Source: Georgenia ruanii
Lineage (GTDB): Bacteria > Actinomycetota > Actinomycetes > Actinomycetales > Actinomycetaceae
Reading direction: 5' to 3'
DNA: 64,000 bases
Assembly: GCF_009193175.1 (NCBI RefSeq)
Contig: NZ_VUKE01000015.1
Span: 1 to 64,000, forward strand
Shown here: positions 15,255-24,252 of the stretch, piece after piece
Numbering within the stretch: position 1 is the first letter of the stretch
Layout of the letters: every line of letters starts with the position of its first letter
Program-made: the position numbers and the translations under genes
Notes under the pieces: model-generated
The model's input: only the letters and a program-made list of their open reading frames with translations
Told to the model about the DNA's origin: nothing
The model's database searches: none

Positions 15255-16247
15255 ATGAGCCACATGCGTGCGCGGCCGCTGGCCGCGATGGCGAAGGGCG
15301 CCTCGGAGAGGCGGCAGCATCGGGCCACGGGATCGATGGCCAGAGGGTGGGCCACGGGACCGATGGCGACAGGGAAGCGGGCGGCGGCCGCCATGGCGCT
15401 GGGTGCCATGGGACGCCGGTCGATGGCTGCCGGCGGCCACGGGCCGATGGCTGCCGGTGGCCACGGGCCGATGGCTGCCAGCCGGCACGGACACGGACAC
15501 GGGCACGGGCCGATGGGCATGATGCCCGGGGGGCCCGGGGCCGCCGTCGTCCGGGCGATGCTGGTGAAGAAGGCCCTGTCCCGGAGCCCCATGGGGCGGG
15601 CCGAGATGGCCGCCTTCGTGAAGGGCGCGCTCCTGGCGGAGCTGGCGCGGTCGGGGGCGTTCCGCGGGACCACACGCGTGCCGCCGGGGGCCGAGGCCAC
15701 CGCGACCGCGCTGCGGGACGCCGGGCTGCTCGTGCTGCGCACGGGCGTCGGCGGGGTGCTCCTCGCCCACGGCTGCCAGAAGCTGTTCGGCTGGTTCGGC
15801 GGCGGGGGCGTCGCGGGCACCGCGGCGGCGTTCGAGCAGATGGGCTTCACCCCGGGCGCGCCCAGCGCCGTCGCCGCCGGGCTCGGCGAGGCCGGCGGCG
15901 GGACGCTCATCCTGGTGGGCCTGGCCACCCCGGTCGCCGGCGCGGCGGCCACCGGCACGATGATGGCCGCCTCCGCCGTGCACTTCCCCGCCTTCTTCGC
16001 GCAGCAGGGCGGGTACGAGTACACCGCGCTGCTCGCCGTCTCCACCGCCGCCCTGGCCCTCACCGGCCCCGGCGGCTGGTCGCTCGACGCCCTGCTCGGC
16101 TACCGCCTGAACAAGCCGTGGATGTCCGTCGTCGGCCTGGTGGCCTCCGCCGTCGCCGCGACCGCCGTGCTGCAGCGCCGGGCGCAGCACCTCGCGAGCG
16201 CCCCGCCGCCGGGCCCGCCCACCATGGAGGGCGAGCCGGAGGGCTGA
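15255..16247 (+). CDS. DoxX-family membrane protein with Met/His-rich N-terminus
   Basis: 330 aa from ATG at 15255. The C-terminal 200 residues are DoxX-like: LRTGVGGVLLAHGCQKLFGW, a GEAGGGTLILVGLATPVAG helix and two further helices. The N-terminal 110 residues are unusual: rich in Met, Gly, His and Arg, with a repeated GGHGPMAA unit and a HGHGHGHGPMGMMPGG stretch that could bind copper, nickel or zinc. A middle segment (MLVKKALSRSPMGRAEMAAF) may be helical. DoxX proteins are linked to thiol or oxidative stress. The extension looks like an added metal-handling tail. Confidence 0.8.
   Translation: MSHMRARPLAAMAKGASERRQHRATGSMARGWATGPMATGKRAAAAMALGAMGRRSMAAGGHGPMAAGGHGPMAASRHGHGHGHGPMGMMPGGPGAAVVRAMLVKKALSRSPMGRAEMAAFVKGALLAELARSGAFRGTTRVPPGAEATATALRDAGLLVLRTGVGGVLLAHGCQKLFGWFGGGGVAGTAAAFEQMGFTPGAPSAVAAGLGEAGGGTLILVGLATPVAGAAATGTMMAASAVHFPAFFAQQGGYEYTALLAVSTAALALTGPGGWSLDALLGYRLNKPWMSVVGLVASAVAATAVLQRRAQHLASAPPPGPPTMEGEPEG
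15421..15480 (+). repeat. 24-bp in-frame tandem repeat in the DoxX gene
   Basis: Two and a half copies of a 24-bp unit (CGATGGCTGCCGGYGGCCAC plus GGGC) encode the repeated MAAGGHGP. Repeat length is a multiple of three, so copy-number change would keep the frame and alter the number of His/Met residues. Confidence 0.7.
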
Positions 16248-16281
16248 GACCCCCGGCCCGCCCGCTCGTGCAGCGATCGGG

Positions 16282-17700
16282 TCAGCGTCCCGCCAGCGCC
16301 GTCTCCACCGCCCGCAGCTCCTCGGCCTCCTGCCACGAGCGCGGCCCGGAGGCGAACGCGCCCCGGTACCGGGCGGCCGGGTGGCGGTCGTTGACGAGGT
16401 CGGTGCCGAAGAGCTTGTGCCGCAGGGTGCCCTCGGCGTACTCGGTCTTGGCCAGCCCCCGGCGCTGCAGCGTGGGCAGGAGCCGCTCGTTGAACTCCTC
16501 GTACGTGCCCGGCAGGCGCAGGTTCATGAGGTTGATGCCGTCGACGCCGGCCGCCTGCCACGCGGCGAGCCGGTCGGCGATCTCCTCGGGGGTGCCGGCG
16601 ACGTAGGCGTTGTGCAGCCGGGCGTGGGCGAGGTCGGCCAGGGTCGGCTCATGGTCAGGCGTCGCCCGGCGCAGCCACTCCACGTGGGCCCGGCCCCCGT
16701 TGTTGGGGATGTCCTTGAGGAGCGTGTCATCGGGCAGGCGGGTCCCGTCCGGCAGGATGCCCAGCGAGGCGTGCGTGAGGTAGCCGGTGACCGAGGCGTA
16801 CTCCAGGTACTCCGCCTCCTTGGCGGCCACCTCGGCCGGGGTGGCACCGACGACGAGGGTGAGGCCCTGGAAGAACGTGATGTCCTCGGGCCGGCGGCCG
16901 GCCGCGACGGCGAGCCCCCGGGTCCGGCTCACCTGGTCCCGGGCCACGTCGGGGTTGGGCGTGACGATGAAGACGGCCTCGGCGTTCTCCGCCGCGAAGC
17001 GGGTGCCGCGGGGGGAGCCGCCCGCCTGGAAGAGCACCGGGGTGCGCTGCGGGGACGGCGCGGGCAGGTGCGGGCCCTCGACGGTGTACCGGGGGCCCGA
17101 GTGGTAGATCTTGTGGATCTTCGCCGGGTCGGCGAACCGGCCGCCCGCCTTGTCCTTGAGCAGGGCGCCGTCGTCCCAGGAGCCCTCCCACAGCTTGTAG
17201 GCCACCTCGAGGTACTCGTCCGCCCAGTCGTACCGGGCGTCGTGCTCCGCGAGCGCCGGCAGGCCGAAGTTCCGCGCGGCGTTCTCCTGGGTGGAGGTGA
17301 CGATGTTCCACGCGATCCGCCCGCCGGAAAGGTGGTCGAGGGTGGAGACCTGGCGGGCGAAGTTGAACGGGTGGTTCTGCATCACGTTGGAGGTGTAGGC
17401 CAGCCCGAGGTGCCGGGTGTGCGCCGCGAGCGCGCCGAGCAGCACGGCCGGGTCGTTCGACGGGATCTGCAGGCCCTCGTGGACGTTGTCCACGTACTGC
17501 CCGTCCGCCGGGCCGTACAAACCGCTGACGTCGGCGAAGAAGATCGCGTCGAACAGCCCGGCCTCGAGGGTCTTGGCCACGTCGATCCACAGGTTGAGGT
17601 CGTCGAACTCCGCCTGACGGGCGTCCGGGTGGCGCCACTGCCCGTGGTGGATGTGCGAGGCGGTGTTCATGACGAAGGCGTTGAAGAGCAGGTGAGTCAC
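16282..17700 (-). CDS. LLM-class flavin monooxygenase, SnaA/NtaA/DszA type
   Basis: 472 aa from GTG at 17700. It shows the class signature of FMNH2-dependent monooxygenases: LLFNAFVMNTASHIHHGQW at the start, LGLAYTSNVMQNHPFNFARQ, then DHLSGGRIAWNIVTSTQENA and an AARNFGLP segment, as in NtaA, SnaA, DszA and YxeK. These enzymes cleave C-S or C-N bonds using reduced flavin from a partner reductase. It is the last gene of the operon and its GTGA start overlaps the stop of the DszC-like gene. Substrate unknown; an alkyl thioether, sulfone or S-substituted cysteine is plausible. Confidence 0.88.
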   Translation of the reverse strand: MTHLLFNAFVMNTASHIHHGQWRHPDARQAEFDDLNLWIDVAKTLEAGLFDAIFFADVSGLYGPADGQYVDNVHEGLQIPSNDPAVLLGALAAHTRHLGLAYTSNVMQNHPFNFARQVSTLDHLSGGRIAWNIVTSTQENAARNFGLPALAEHDARYDWADEYLEVAYKLWEGSWDDGALLKDKAGGRFADPAKIHKIYHSGPRYTVEGPHLPAPSPQRTPVLFQAGGSPRGTRFAAENAEAVFIVTPNPDVARDQVSRTRGLAVAAGRRPEDITFFQGLTLVVGATPAEVAAKEAEYLEYASVTGYLTHASLGILPDGTRLPDDTLLKDIPNNGGRAHVEWLRRATPDHEPTLADLAHARLHNAYVAGTPEEIADRLAAWQAAGVDGINLMNLRLPGTYEEFNERLLPTLQRRGLAKTEYAEGTLRHKLFGTDLVNDRHPAARYRGAFASGPRSWQEAEELRAVETALAGR

Positions 17701-19028
17701 TGCGCTGGCTCCTTGTTCTGCGTGGAGGTGGCGACGCCCACGGCGCCGACGAGGTCAGGGATGCCTCCGTTGACGGCGTGGTCGCCGACGACGCGCGCCC
17801 GGTAGACGAGGGGGTTGTGGGAGAGGATCGTGCGGGCGTTCCGCCAGTGACGGTCGAGCGCCGACCCGATCCGCACCGCTGACGACCCCAGTGCGTCGAA
17901 GAGGTGGGTGGATGCGCGCAGCACCAGATCGGCCAGCACGACCTGGACGCGGTAGACGTCGAGCTCGACGCGGTAGGTCTCCTCGAGGGAAGGGGTGCCG
18001 GCGCGGGAAGTTTGCTCGTACTCGGCCCGGGCTCTCGCGAAGGCGGGAACCGTGGACAGCACCAGGGCCCGAGCGCCGTGGGCCGCACTGACGACCTCTC
18101 CGACCACCTGCAGGATCTGTGGATCCTCACGGGCGAGATCGGCGTTCCCGTGGCTGTAGACCCGCTTCCGGGTCTGCACCGCCTCCGCCGTCTCCTCGGA
18201 CAGCCGCTGGGCGATCCCGGCCGCGGCAGCGAGCAGGACGACCTGGTACACGGCGCCGAGATAAGTCAGGCGCTCGGAGCGACGCTGCAGCGCATGCGGT
18301 TCGACGACCGCGTCGGTGAACACCGTGGTCCCGGTCCCGGTGAGCTTCTGCCCGAACCCGTCCCAGTCATCACTCATCTCGACACCCGGCTGGTCGGTGG
18401 AGACCAAGACGTTGACCTGCTCGCCGTCCTCCAACGAGGCGGAGACATCGATCCAGTCGGCGAAGACGCTGCCCGTCGAGTAGAACTTCCGCCCCGTGAG
18501 CCGCCAACCGTCGCCGGCGGGGGCCAGCACGGTCTGCTTCTTCAGCAGCGGCGTGCTACCGGGCTCGGTCGAGGCGTTCCCGACGATGTCCCCACGACCG
18601 AAGCGGGACAGCCACAGGTCTCGCGTCGAGCTGGGCGGTGCGGTGAGCTTCTCCTCGACGACGGCGATGTGCCCCCGGTAGAGATGGGCGACGTTCGGGT
18701 CGGCGGCCCCGAGGTCGATGAGCAACGCAAGGAGCTGTTCCCAGGTCGCCCCGTGGCCGCCGAACCTCTGAGGCACGCGCAGCGCGCCGAAGCGCACCTC
18801 TCGCAGCCAATCCACCGGCTCGAAGGGCAGCACGCGGCCGAGCTCCCGTTCGAGGGCGGTGGCGGCGATGCGCTCGAAGACGGGCCGGAAGACCGCCTCA
18901 AGCTCCGAGTCGGTGGGCGGAGCCTCGTGGCGGTGACTGCGGTGAGGACCGGGCAGAACTTCGGCCACGTCCGCTTCTGCCGTCGTGTCGAGGGATGTCC
19001 GGTCGTCCTGGGCGGTCGACATCGTCAT
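17697..19028 (-). CDS. Acyl-CoA dehydrogenase-fold monooxygenase, DszC/SfnB-like
   Basis: 443 aa from ATG at 19028, chosen because it overlaps the upstream ATPase stop as ATGA. It has acyl-CoA dehydrogenase architecture: an N-terminal helical domain (LREVRFGALRVPQRFGG), a middle beta domain (GNASTEPGSTP and WRLTGRKFYSTGS, the flavin-contact strands), and a C-terminal helical bundle. The catalytic Glu of true acyl-CoA dehydrogenases is not evident; this is the group that includes DszC and SfnB, which use reduced flavin and oxygen. With the SnaA-like enzyme it probably forms a two-step oxidative desulfurisation route. Confidence 0.85.
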   Translation of the reverse strand: MTMSTAQDDRTSLDTTAEADVAEVLPGPHRSHRHEAPPTDSELEAVFRPVFERIAATALERELGRVLPFEPVDWLREVRFGALRVPQRFGGHGATWEQLLALLIDLGAADPNVAHLYRGHIAVVEEKLTAPPSSTRDLWLSRFGRGDIVGNASTEPGSTPLLKKQTVLAPAGDGWRLTGRKFYSTGSVFADWIDVSASLEDGEQVNVLVSTDQPGVEMSDDWDGFGQKLTGTGTTVFTDAVVEPHALQRRSERLTYLGAVYQVVLLAAAAGIAQRLSEETAEAVQTRKRVYSHGNADLAREDPQILQVVGEVVSAAHGARALVLSTVPAFARARAEYEQTSRAGTPSLEETYRVELDVYRVQVVLADLVLRASTHLFDALGSSAVRIGSALDRHWRNARTILSHNPLVYRARVVGDHAVNGGIPDLVGAVGVATSTQNKEPAQ

Positions 19029-20659
19029 ACGGTGACTACTTCCTTCTGGGTTGCGATGCGCGGGATGGCCGAGATGAGGTCGCGGCTGTAGGGGTGCTGC
19101 GGGGTGCCGAACACGGCCTCGACGTCGCCGTGCTCGACGACGCGGCCGTCCTTCATGACGAGGACCCGGTGGCTGACGTGGTGGATGACGCCGAGGTCGT
19201 GCGAGATGAAGAGGTACGACACGCCGGTCTCGCGCTGGAGCTCGACCAGGAGATCGAGAACCTGCGCCTGGACCGAGACGTCGAGGGCCGAGACGGGCTC
19301 GTCGCAGACGATGATCCGCGGCTGCGGGGCAAGGGCACGGGCGATCGCCACGCGCTGTCGCTGTCCGCCGGACAGCTCGATCGGTCGCCGGCCGAGCACC
19401 GTGCTGGGCAACCCGACGGCGTCGAGCAGGTCGGCGCACCGTCGCCGGCGTTGTGCGCGGGGCGTTCCGGCGACACCCACCGCCTCGCCGAGCACCCGCG
19501 CGACGGTGTAGCGAGGGTCGAAGGAACCGAGCGTGTCCTGGTACACCACCTGGACGGCACGCCGCTGGGCGACCCGCTGGCGGTTGTCCAGCTCCGCCCA
19601 GGACCGCCCCTCGATCTCGACGTGCCCGGTGTCCGGTTGCGTCAGGCCGAGGAGGATCCGCGCGGTGGTGGACTTGCCGGAGCCGGACTCACCCACCAGG
19701 CCGAGGGTCTCCCCGGCCCTCAGCTCGAAGGAGACGTCCTCGACCGCGGCGTGGGCGTGACCGGCCGGGGAGGTGAAGGTCTTCGTCACGGCCTCGGCAC
19801 GAGCCACGACAGTTTCGCGCGCCGCCGCCAGCCGGGGAGATCGGCCGCCGGGCACCGCGTCGATCAGTAGACGGGTGTAGTCCTGCTCCGGGGCAAGTAG
19901 GACCTGGGCGGCGGGCCCTTGCTCGACGATGTCGCCGTGGTTCATGACGGCGATGTGGTCAGCCAGGCGACTGACGACGGCGAGGTCGTGGCTGATGAGC
20001 AGCAGGGCCCTCCCCTCCGCCTTGAGCTGCTCGAAGAGGTCGAGAATCTGGGCCTGGACGGTTACGTCGAGAGCGGTCGTCGGTTCGTCGGCGATGATCA
20101 GGTCGGGGTCGCCGGCCAGTGCGGTGGCGATGAGGGCCCGCTGGCGCAGGCCGCCGGAGAGCTCGTGCGGCAGCTGGTCGGCGCGGCGCTCCGCGTCGGG
20201 GATCCCCGCCCGGGCGAGGCGCTCGACCGCCTGGGCACGTCGTTCAGTCCGGCTCAGCTCCGGCTGGTGAGCGTGGATCGCCTCCTCGACCTCACGCCCC
20301 ACTGTGCGTAGGGGGTCGAGCGAGACGAGCGCGTCCTGGAGGACGAAGCCGATCCGGCGTCCGCGTACCGTGCGCCAGCCCCGTTCTCGCAGCGTGAGCA
20401 GGTCGGCGCCGTCAAGCTCCAGGCGCGTGGCCTCGACGGTCGCACTCGTGCCCGCCAGGCCGATCAGGGCCCGAGCGGTGACGGACTTGCCGGACCCGGA
20501 CTCGCCGACGACGGCGAGGCACTCGCCTCGGCGCAGCTCGAAGGACGAGTCCCGGACGGTCGGGGCGGAGTGCCCGAAGCTCACGCGCAGGTTGGCGACG
20601 GTGAGCAGCGGCCGGGTGAGACTGACGTTCTCCGCGGCGTGCAGCAGCTGGGTGGTCAT
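19025..20659 (-). CDS. ABC importer ATPase with two nucleotide-binding domains (Opp/Dpp type)
   Basis: 544 aa from ATG at 20659. Two complete ATPase domains are fused: first Walker A GESGSGKSVTARAL (about residue 55), signature LSGGLRQRAL and Walker B LIIADEPTTALD; second Walker A GESGSGKSTTARIL, signature LSGGQRQRVAIA and Walker B IIVCDEPVSALD. The PQHPYSRDLISAIP tail is typical of OppF/DppF, so this is an OppDF-like fusion as in GsiA. It energises the two permeases upstream. Overlaps both neighbours by 4 nt. Confidence 0.92.
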   Translation of the reverse strand: MTTQLLHAAENVSLTRPLLTVANLRVSFGHSAPTVRDSSFELRRGECLAVVGESGSGKSVTARALIGLAGTSATVEATRLELDGADLLTLRERGWRTVRGRRIGFVLQDALVSLDPLRTVGREVEEAIHAHQPELSRTERRAQAVERLARAGIPDAERRADQLPHELSGGLRQRALIATALAGDPDLIIADEPTTALDVTVQAQILDLFEQLKAEGRALLLISHDLAVVSRLADHIAVMNHGDIVEQGPAAQVLLAPEQDYTRLLIDAVPGGRSPRLAAARETVVARAEAVTKTFTSPAGHAHAAVEDVSFELRAGETLGLVGESGSGKSTTARILLGLTQPDTGHVEIEGRSWAELDNRQRVAQRRAVQVVYQDTLGSFDPRYTVARVLGEAVGVAGTPRAQRRRRCADLLDAVGLPSTVLGRRPIELSGGQRQRVAIARALAPQPRIIVCDEPVSALDVSVQAQVLDLLVELQRETGVSYLFISHDLGVIHHVSHRVLVMKDGRVVEHGDVEAVFGTPQHPYSRDLISAIPRIATQKEVVTV

Positions 20660-21555
20660 GCTCGTCTCCCTTCGAACTTCGCTTGCAGTGCCCTGCCGAG
20701 CACGCTCGTGCTCACGACCAGCGCGGTGATGGCCAGACCGGGGAAGGTGCCGTACCACCAGGCCTGCTTGAGGAACGTGCGGGAGGTCGCGAGCATCGAG
20801 CCCCACTCAGGAGCCGGTGGAGAGACGCCGAGGCCGATGAAGCTCAGCGCCGCGCCGGCAAGAGTCGCCGTGCCGATCCCGATGGTCGCGATGACGATGA
20901 CTGGCCGAAGGGCGTTGGGCAGCACGTGCCGCAAGAGCACGTGGGTCCTGTGCAGCCCCAGGGCGTGAGCCGCTTCCACGTAGCTCGACCGGCGGACCGT
21001 CAGGGCCTGAGCCCGGATGACGCGGGCGTAGCTCGGAATGGTTGCCACGCCGATGGCGATGAGCGCATTGGTGGGGCCAGGACCGACCACCGCGATGATG
21101 ACGAGCGCGAGCAGCATCTCCGGGAACGCGAGCCCGACATCGACGATGCGCATGAGCAGCGCATTGGTGACGCGGTGGCCGAGGGCGGCCGAAAGTCCGA
21201 GGAGCGTGCCGCCCGCGAGGGCGATAGCGACGGCACCGAAGCCCAGGATGAGCGAGTTCGCGGAACCGTGGACGATCCGGCTCAGGACGTCCCGCCCGTT
21301 CTCGTCCGTGCCCAGCAGGTGATCTCCGCTGGGGGCGGCGAGGATGCCCTGGGGGTTCACCTCGTCATACCCGTGGGGCGCGATGAGCGACGGCGCGAAC
21401 GCCGACAGCACGAAGAACGCGAGGACGACGGCGGCGAGGCCGACGGTGATCCGCCGACCGGCGCCGGACCGCGGCGCTCGGCGGGCGGGGGACGCCGGTT
21501 GTGCGATCGGCCCCGGGTCCTGCAGCGGCGCCGCGGCTGTCTCGGTCGCGCTCAT
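20656..21555 (-). CDS. ABC importer permease, DppC/OppC type
   Basis: 299 aa from ATG at 21555, overlapping the downstream ATPase by ATGA. It has an N-terminal extension and the OppC N-terminal domain, then HLLGTDENGRDVLSRIVHG, a hallmark of DppC proteins, and the EAA-loop region YVEAAHALGLHRTHVLLRHVLPN. Six transmembrane helices are expected. It pairs with the DppB-type permease encoded just upstream. Confidence 0.92.
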   Translation of the reverse strand: MSATETAAAPLQDPGPIAQPASPARRAPRSGAGRRITVGLAAVVLAFFVLSAFAPSLIAPHGYDEVNPQGILAAPSGDHLLGTDENGRDVLSRIVHGSANSLILGFGAVAIALAGGTLLGLSAALGHRVTNALLMRIVDVGLAFPEMLLALVIIAVVGPGPTNALIAIGVATIPSYARVIRAQALTVRRSSYVEAAHALGLHRTHVLLRHVLPNALRPVIVIATIGIGTATLAGAALSFIGLGVSPPAPEWGSMLATSRTFLKQAWWYGTFPGLAITALVVSTSVLGRALQAKFEGRRA

Positions 21556-22478
21556 GCTGGCTGCTCCTTCAGACGGCGGTCGATGACCGGGTAGGCGAGG
21601 TCGACGAGAAGGCTGACGACGGCGAAGGTGGCGGCGCTGAGCAGCACGATGCCCATGACGACTGGCAGGTCCTGGCCCGTCACCGAGGCCAGGAGAAGCC
21701 GGCCGATGCCTTGCCTGTTGAAGAGCGTCTCGGTGACGACCGCCCCGCCCAGCAGGGCTCCGACGAGGTAGCCCGACGTTGTCAGGTAAGGCACTAGGGC
21801 GTGGCGCAGCGCATGGCGCACCCGCACGGCGGTGTCGCCCAGACCACGCGCTCTCGCACTGACGACGAACGGCTGCTCGAGCGCCTCCTCCAAGGCCGTG
21901 CGAAGCACCTGGGTGAGAAGACCCGCGATGGGCAGACCCAGCGTGAGCGCGGGCAGGACGAGCGAGAGCGGCTGGCCGCTGCTGATCGACGGAAACCAGC
22001 CCAGCCCGTACGAGAACGCGCTCAGGAGCAGGAGGCCCAGCCAGAAGGTCGGCGTCGAGGCCAGCGCAACCTCGAAGACGCCGGAGAGCCTGCGCACCGG
22101 GCGGCCGGCGGTGGCCAGGGCCACGACGACGGAGAGGACCACGGCTACCGCGGCGGCCCCCAGGGCGAGGGCAAGGGTCGGTCCGAACTGCTCGGCAATG
22201 GCCACCGACACGGGTCGCTGCAGCCGGTACGACGTGCCGAGGTCACCGGTGAGGAGTCCGCCGAGGTAGGTCGCGAGCTGGACGTACAGCGGCTGGTCCA
22301 GGCTGTAGTCCTGGCGGATCTGCGCGAGCAGATCCGCGGTGGGCTGGGCCTCCGGTCCGCCTGCGATGGCCAGTGCCGGATCTCCCATGGCGCGCAGCGC
22401 CACGAACGTGACCATCGCGGCTCCGAGCACGACGCCGATCGCTGCGAGCAGCCGGGCGCCGACTCGACGAGCCGTCAC
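21552..22478 (-). CDS. ABC importer permease, DppB/OppB type
   Basis: 308 aa from GTG at 22478, chosen because GTGA overlaps the stop of the binding-protein gene. Features of DppB: a first helix (ARLLAAIGVVLGAAMVTFV), a periplasmic DYSLDQPLYVQLATYLGG segment, GDLGTSYRLQRPV, the EAA-like ARARGLGDTAVRVRHALRHAL loop and a C-terminal GAVVTETLFNRQGIGRLL. Forms the membrane channel with the OppC-like partner. Confidence 0.92.
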   Translation of the reverse strand: MTARRVGARLLAAIGVVLGAAMVTFVALRAMGDPALAIAGGPEAQPTADLLAQIRQDYSLDQPLYVQLATYLGGLLTGDLGTSYRLQRPVSVAIAEQFGPTLALALGAAAVAVVLSVVVALATAGRPVRRLSGVFEVALASTPTFWLGLLLLSAFSYGLGWFPSISSGQPLSLVLPALTLGLPIAGLLTQVLRTALEEALEQPFVVSARARGLGDTAVRVRHALRHALVPYLTTSGYLVGALLGGAVVTETLFNRQGIGRLLLASVTGQDLPVVMGIVLLSAATFAVVSLLVDLAYPVIDRRLKEQPA

Positions 22479-24145
22479 CGGTCGAGCCAGACGTCGAACC
22501 AGTACGGCTGGAGGTAGGCGTAGTCGAACGTCACGCCCCTGACGTCGTTGGGAAAGGCTGCCGTGCGGGGGTCGCCATAGAGCGGAACGCTCGGCACCTC
22601 CTCCACGAGCAGGGCCTGTGCCTGACGGTAGAGGTCCGTGCGCTCCGCCGGCTCGGTGGACTTCCGCGCGCGCTCGACCAGCTCGTCGAACTCGATGTTG
22701 GAGAAGTTGGAGACGTTCTGGCCGACGACCTCGTCGGTGGAGATGTTCGCCGAGGACCATCGCAGCCACAGCATGTCGGCGGTGTTGCTCGACCACAGGC
22801 CGGCGTAGAGGTCATAGTCCCCGGCCCACATGCGCTCGGAGAGCTGCTGATACGGCAGTAGCTCGATCGCGATCTCGATGCCCGCCTGCTTGGCCTGGGC
22901 CTGAGCAAGCTCGGCAAGCCGTTGGCGGGCGGCATTCGTACCGTCGAGGGGCAGGGTGGCGGTCAGGCGCTCGCCGTCCTTGGTCCGGTAGCCGTCGGTG
23001 TCCCGCTCCGTCCAACCGACCTGGTCGAGCAGCTGGTTCGCCAGCTCCAGGTCGTACGTCAGCTCCACACCCAGGTCGTCGGCGTAGTCCGGGGTCGAGG
23101 AGGTGAGGAAGTTCGACGCCTGCCACTGCCCGAACGACGCAGCAGCCACGATCTGCTCACGGTCGATGGAGTGGAGCAGCGCCTGCCGGACGCGCTTGTC
23201 GTCGAAGGGAGCGCGGCTGTTGTTGATGTGGAGGGCGAACGGCGTCCCAGGCCGGATCTCACGGATGAACCCGAATTCCTCGCTCTGCTCGAACTCGGCG
23301 ACGTTCTCCGGCGGGACGAAGTCGATCGCGTCCACCTCACCGGACAGCAGTGCGTTGTACCGGACGGGGTCCTCGCCGACGAACAGGAGGTTCAGGCTGT
23401 CGACGTAGGCCGGCCCGTCGTGCGTCCCGGGCGGGCCCCAGTTGTAGTCCTCGTTGCGGACGTACTCGATGCTCTGGCCCTTGTTCCACTTCTTGACAAT
23501 GAAAGGACCTGATCCGATCGGCGCGTCGCAGGTGGTCTCGGGCGACTCGGTGAGCTGCTTCGGCGAGAGCAGCGCGAAGTAGCTCTGCGCCAGGATGTTG
23601 ACGAACGAGTTGTAGGGCTGCGTGAGGTGGACCTCGAGCGTGTACTCGTCCTTGACCACGGACTCCTGGTAGGGCTTGAAGTACGCGGCGGAGAGCTGTG
23701 ACTTCGTCGCGGGGGTGACGATGTAGTCGAAGTTGACCTTCACGGCCTCCGCGTTGAGGGGGGTCCCATCCGTGAACGTCACGCCCTCGCGGATGTGCAG
23801 GGTGTACACCGTGCCGTCTTCTGAGACCTCGTAACCGGTCGCCAGCCACGGTTCGAACTTCCCGTCCGCGGTCTGCCAGAACAGGGAGTCGGAGTACGGG
23901 CGTGAGGTGATCACGCCTGCAGAGGCGTCGATCAGCGGGTTGATGCACGCGGGCTCCGCGCCGTTGGTCGCGACGGTGAAGTCGCCCCCCGGCTTCGGCT
24001 CGCCCGAGGGCTCGCCGGCTCCCGCGCCGGAGGCCCCGGAGCAGCCCGCGAGGACCAGGGCAACGCCCGCGAGGCCGACGGCTCCGGCGAGCGCCGGTCT
24101 TCTGCGGCCCGCGGTCGCAGGTCGGTGGCGGGTGGGTGAGGTCAT
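22475..24145 (-). CDS. ABC importer substrate-binding lipoprotein (family 5)
   Basis: 556 aa from ATG at 24145, with AAGGAG upstream. The signal sequence ends in a lipobox, LVLAGC, with Cys35 as the lipid-anchored residue; a Ser/Gly-rich spacer follows. The rest is a cluster-C (DppA/OppA/GsiB-like) binding protein with the WLATGYEVSEDGTVYTLHIR signature and a VRQALLHSIDREQIV segment. It captures the substrate outside the membrane. Peptide-type binding proteins accept peptides, glutathione, nickel chelates and many other ligands; the operon suggests a sulfur-containing compound. Confidence 0.92.
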   Translation of the reverse strand: MTSPTRHRPATAGRRRPALAGAVGLAGVALVLAGCSGASGAGAGEPSGEPKPGGDFTVATNGAEPACINPLIDASAGVITSRPYSDSLFWQTADGKFEPWLATGYEVSEDGTVYTLHIREGVTFTDGTPLNAEAVKVNFDYIVTPATKSQLSAAYFKPYQESVVKDEYTLEVHLTQPYNSFVNILAQSYFALLSPKQLTESPETTCDAPIGSGPFIVKKWNKGQSIEYVRNEDYNWGPPGTHDGPAYVDSLNLLFVGEDPVRYNALLSGEVDAIDFVPPENVAEFEQSEEFGFIREIRPGTPFALHINNSRAPFDDKRVRQALLHSIDREQIVAAASFGQWQASNFLTSSTPDYADDLGVELTYDLELANQLLDQVGWTERDTDGYRTKDGERLTATLPLDGTNAARQRLAELAQAQAKQAGIEIAIELLPYQQLSERMWAGDYDLYAGLWSSNTADMLWLRWSSANISTDEVVGQNVSNFSNIEFDELVERARKSTEPAERTDLYRQAQALLVEEVPSVPLYGDPRTAAFPNDVRGVTFDYAYLQPYWFDVWLDR

Positions 24146-24166
24146 GGGGTGCTCCTTGCGGTTGGA

Positions 24167-24184
24167 CGGCTCGGCAACGAGCCG
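24167..24184 (-). promoter_or_regulatory. Intra-operon hairpin before the binding-protein gene
   Basis: CGGCTCG-TTGC-CGAGCCG (read on the minus strand) is a perfect 7-bp stem with a tetraloop, in the 107-bp gap between the flavin reductase and binding-protein genes. It is the only sizeable gap in the operon. It may be an mRNA processing or stability element that raises binding-protein expression, or a weak terminator. Confidence 0.4.
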
Positions 24185-24252
24185 GGATCTGGGCATGCGA
24201 GGTCGGCACGGATGCCGTGGTCGGGCGTCCGTGCGGAGGGATGGGACCGAAC

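Noticed and set aside
15421-15480. Short direct repeats considered as CRISPR
   Set aside because: The units are contiguous, multiples of three and encode a peptide repeat; there are no spacers or cas genes. The same applies to the His-Glu repeat at 34740-34805.
16282-17700. F420-dependent enzyme because cofC/cofD are nearby
   Set aside because: The sequence is of the SnaA/NtaA FMN type and its operon carries two dedicated flavin reductases.
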